From positions 1 to 64,000 of the forward strand of contig CAJCHZ010000055.1 of assembly GCA_903970165.1 (NCBI GenBank): a DNA stretch of 64,000 nt, in the 5' to 3' direction. The notes beneath the pieces were generated by a model. It searched no databases, was not told where the DNA came from, and worked only from the letters and a program-made list of their open reading frames with translations. The translations under genes were made by a program, and so were the position numbers. Positions 61,732 to 64,000 of the stretch are shown piece by piece (positions within the stretch are counted from its first letter, which is position 1; each line of letters opens with the position of its first letter). This DNA comes from Betaproteobacteria bacterium (lineage in GTDB: Bacteria > Acidobacteriota > Terriglobia > Acidiferrales > UBA7541).

Positions 61732-64000
61732 TTAGAACGAATACCGCAGCGAAAACTGGATCAAGCGCGGCGTTCCCACCATGCTGGTGATTTTGCCGAA
61801 CGGACTGCTCGCCGGGTTCGCCAGGTTAATGGTCTCCACGTCCGTCACCGTCGGATTCGCAAAATTCGCGTGGTTCCACAGGTTGAAGAAGTCGGTCGTG
61901 AACCGCAGATTCTGCCTCTCGGTGAGCTTGAAGTTTTTAATCAGCGAGAAGTCCCAGTTTTGCTGTCCGGGTCCACGGAAAGTATTTCGGCCAAGGTTGC
62001 CGAATCCGGTTGTGCAGAAATTGCTGTCCGTCAAACATTCTGTGGGATAAAGCTCCGCGGCAGGCGTAAAGGCCGAGGGATTCAAATAGCCGTTAGCGAC
62101 CCGGTTCCCAATGCCGCCGCTGCTCAGCGCGCTGGATAGTGTGGCGCCGCCGGCCAGGCTCCCCGTCAAAGTTCCCGGCGTAAATCCAGCACCCAAAAAG
62201 GCTGTCCCGGCTCCGGAATCCAAAACAGAGAAAGGCTCGCCCGACTGCACGATGGTGATTCCGCTCACTGCCCAACCACTGAGCGCGATCCCCTTTGCTC
62301 CGGTCTCGCCCTTGAAGAACGGCAGTTCGTACCGATAGCTCACGACCAGCCGATGGGTTCGGTCGAAGTCCGAAAGCCCGTAGGAATCCGCCAGGGTGCT
62401 TTCGTTGTTGAACGCCGAATTGAACGCCGTGTTACCTGTCGAAGTGGCGTCAGTGGAACGCGAGAACGTGTACGCCGCCTGGAAGTAACCTGCGCCCCAG
62501 CGGCGTGACAGTGTGGTTTGCAATGAGTTGTAATGCGAATAGGCGTCATCAGCGAATAACTGGAACCCGGAGTATCCGTTGATGCCTTGATCCACAGAAC
62601 GTGCAATCGCATTGTCAAACGTGTTCGTCGTGATGACGCAAGGATTGGGGTTGCAGAAGGTTGGGTTGTTAATGTTCACGGGGTGAGCGGGACTTGCGTC
62701 CTGCGCTTCCAGGCTGTCGCGCGTCTCGCGCAGGTGTACGGTGTGGGTGCCCACGTAGCCGACTTCAAGCACCCATTGTTTCCCCAACGAACGCTGGAGG
62801 GTCAGGTTCCACTGCTGGGTATTTGGCACGACAAAGTGACTTGGAACCTCCAGTCCGAAAATGTCCTCGGATGGCAGTGGTCCCGGGCAAGCGCTTCCCG
62901 TGGCGGTCCCGTAATTTGCGGCTTGGGTGGTGTCGCCGCCAGGGAAGCCTTGAAACACGGACAAGCACGGAATGAACGCACCGCTCAGCGTCCCGGCCGT
63001 CGGCAAAGCGTTCAGATTTGGCGCGCAAGCTCCCGTCGCATTTGACGAAAAGAACGTACTCAGGCAACCCGGAGGTCCGCCTCCGAAAGCCACCGGCAGA
63101 AACGGTGTCTGGAAGGAAAGCTGGTCCACGTTGCCTACGTCCTCGCGCACGTAGTAAATCCCGTAGCCTGCGCGAATGGTGGTGTTGTGGTGCCCCAGGA
63201 CGTCGTATGCCAAACCGATGCGCGGCCCGATCCCTGTAGAGTAATTATTTCTGAGAGTGGTGTCGTTCGCATTCCCCGTCAATCCCGACAAGCCCAGACT
63301 CTTCACGCACGAAGGATAAACAAACGGGAATTCTCCCTCATTCGCGAGCGCCGGATTCAGGTTTCCGATGTGGCAAAGGTCGTCATGGAACGCGCCGAAA
63401 ATTTCCGTACGCAGACCGAGGTTCAGTGTCAGATCGTTTCGAATTTTCCAATCATCCTGAGCAAACACCGCGTAGTTGTTGCTCCGGTATTGGTGATTGT
63501 AAACTCCACCACCTCCGAAGCTGAATTGCGGTGCGCCCACCAGGAAATTCTGGAAGTCCGTCGTAGCCGTCGGCTCCGGACCGTTCGTCGGCGTATTGGT
63601 AAAGAACAGCTCGCCGTTGAATACCTGCGGAAACAGCTTGTTGAGATTCACTCGCGTGAATTCGCCGCCAAATCGAATGACATGCCGGCCTTTGACCCAG
63701 CTCAAAGTATCCGTCACATCGTAGTTGTTCTGGTCCTGATGCTGGTTGGCAAAGGGCGCTGGTCCAAACTCAAAACCTGAAGTGGACAGCACGAACTTAT
63801 AGATCGAGCTCGTAACATTGTTCGTCGGCCGGTCAATGCCGACATCCTGCGCCGTCACAGGGTCCACGTTATTCAGCTGGTCGTTGATGTGCACGAACCC
63901 AAAGCGGAACTCGTTCACGAGCGTTGGGGAAAACAGATGCGTTTCCGTAACGTTCAAAAATCGCGCGCCCACCGGAGTGTCGAACGGGAAATTCAACGAC
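61732..64000 (-). CDS. Oar-like TonB-dependent receptor, C-terminal part
   Basis: Truncated by the window edge; about 755 residues are visible, without the N-terminal regulatory domain and plug start. Repeated barrel strands with aromatic girdles are seen (TLVNEFRFGFVHINDQLNN, HVIRFGGEFTRVNLNK, NLTLNLGLRTEIFGAFHDDL, IRAGYGIYYVRED, LVVSYRYELPFFKG). The end RFTTDFFNLWNHANFANPTV followed by LIQFSLRYSF with terminal Phe is typical of Oar/carboxypeptidase-regulatory-like receptors abundant in Acidobacteriota. It should lie in the outer membrane; the ligand is unknown. A strong terminator follows. Confidence 0.92.
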   Translation of the reverse strand, partial: SLNFPFDTPVGARFLNVTETHLFSPTLVNEFRFGFVHINDQLNNVDPVTAQDVGIDRPTNNVTSSIYKFVLSTSGFEFGPAPFANQHQDQNNYDVTDTLSWVKGRHVIRFGGEFTRVNLNKLFPQVFNGELFFTNTPTNGPEPTATTDFQNFLVGAPQFSFGGGGVYNHQYRSNNYAVFAQDDWKIRNDLTLNLGLRTEIFGAFHDDLCHIGNLNPALANEGEFPFVYPSCVKSLGLSGLTGNANDTTLRNNYSTGIGPRIGLAYDVLGHHNTTIRAGYGIYYVREDVGNVDQLSFQTPFLPVAFGGGPPGCLSTFFSSNATGACAPNLNALPTAGTLSGAFIPCLSVFQGFPGGDTTQAANYGTATGSACPGPLPSEDIFGLEVPSHFVVPNTQQWNLTLQRSLGKQWVLEVGYVGTHTVHLRETRDSLEAQDASPAHPVNINNPTFCNPNPCVITTNTFDNAIARSVDQGINGYSGFQLFADDAYSHYNSLQTTLSRRWGAGYFQAAYTFSRSTDATSTGNTAFNSAFNNESTLADSYGLSDFDRTHRLVVSYRYELPFFKGETGAKGIALSGWAVSGITIVQSGEPFSVLDSGAGTAFLGAGFTPGTLTGSLAGGATLSSALSSGGIGNRVANGYLNPSAFTPAAELYPTECLTDSNFCTTGFGNLGRNTFRGPGQQNWDFSLIKNFKLTERQNLRFTTDFFNLWNHANFANPTVTDVETINLANPASSPFGKITSMVGTPRLIQFSLRYSF

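Overview
The window looks like a chromosomal piece of an Acidobacteriota genome. I infer this from gene content: two intact long orphan MacB/FtsX-like permeases of the acidobacterial ADOP type plus one decayed copy, one of them behind a PadR regulator; a GWxTD-domain protein; an Oar-like TonB-dependent receptor; and high GC. No rRNA operon, CRISPR array, phage or insertion sequence was seen. A tRNA-Ser 3' end opens the window.

0-5.8 kb (+ strand): tRNA-Ser(UGA) end, greB, a multi-pass membrane histidine kinase, and an ABC-2 exporter whose ATPase and permease genes overlap.

5.8-28.9 kb (- strand): a large surface-glycan locus. It encodes GDP-L-fucose synthesis (gmd, fcl), at least five recognisable GT2/GT4 glycosyltransferases, two paralogous transferase-like proteins, a NodU/CmcH-type carbamoyltransferase, an O-acyltransferase, an FkbM methyltransferase, three class-I methyltransferases and a fused class-I + FkbM double methyltransferase. 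The Wzm/Wzt exporter has a C-terminal substrate-recognition-like extension on Wzt. Many genes overlap by 4 bases (ATGA/GTGA), and several starts are GTG or TTG set by a ribosome site. The product is probably a fucose-containing, methylated, carbamoylated and acylated glycan exported by an ABC transporter. A multi-pass membrane protein ends the region.

29-38 kb: an amidase (+ strand), then ADOP permease 1 with its PadR repressor (a clean inverted repeat covers the padR ribosome site), ADOP permease 2, and a third ADOP gene that is a pseudogene.

37.9-49.6 kb (- strand): an exopolysaccharide assembly/control block. In transcription order it holds a PDZ-containing membrane histidine kinase, an NtrC-type sigma-54 activator, a TPR/jelly-roll protein, an O-antigen ligase/polymerase, a Wza-like export protein, a Wzc-like tyrosine autokinase and a nucleotide-sugar SDR. 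A strong sigma-70-type promoter precedes the kinase gene. No flippase or initiating phosphoglycosyltransferase is present in the window.

49.7-64 kb: a coupled GWxTD/outer-membrane-protein pair, several small envelope proteins, a secreted S51-type peptidase, a coupled amidohydrolase/cupin pair, a PLP aminotransferase and a truncated Oar-like receptor with a textbook terminator.

Structures beyond genes: a two-copy intergenic element with TTAGAATCA boxes and an A-tract/G-tract end (12.2 and 26.2 kb, opposite strands), a six- to seven-copy 14-bp degenerate tandem array at 27.35 kb, palindromes over ribosome sites, and an apparent GC-skew sign change near 26 kb that reverts around 49-55 kb regardless of gene direction. 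All functions are inferred from sequence patterns read by eye; no searches were run.
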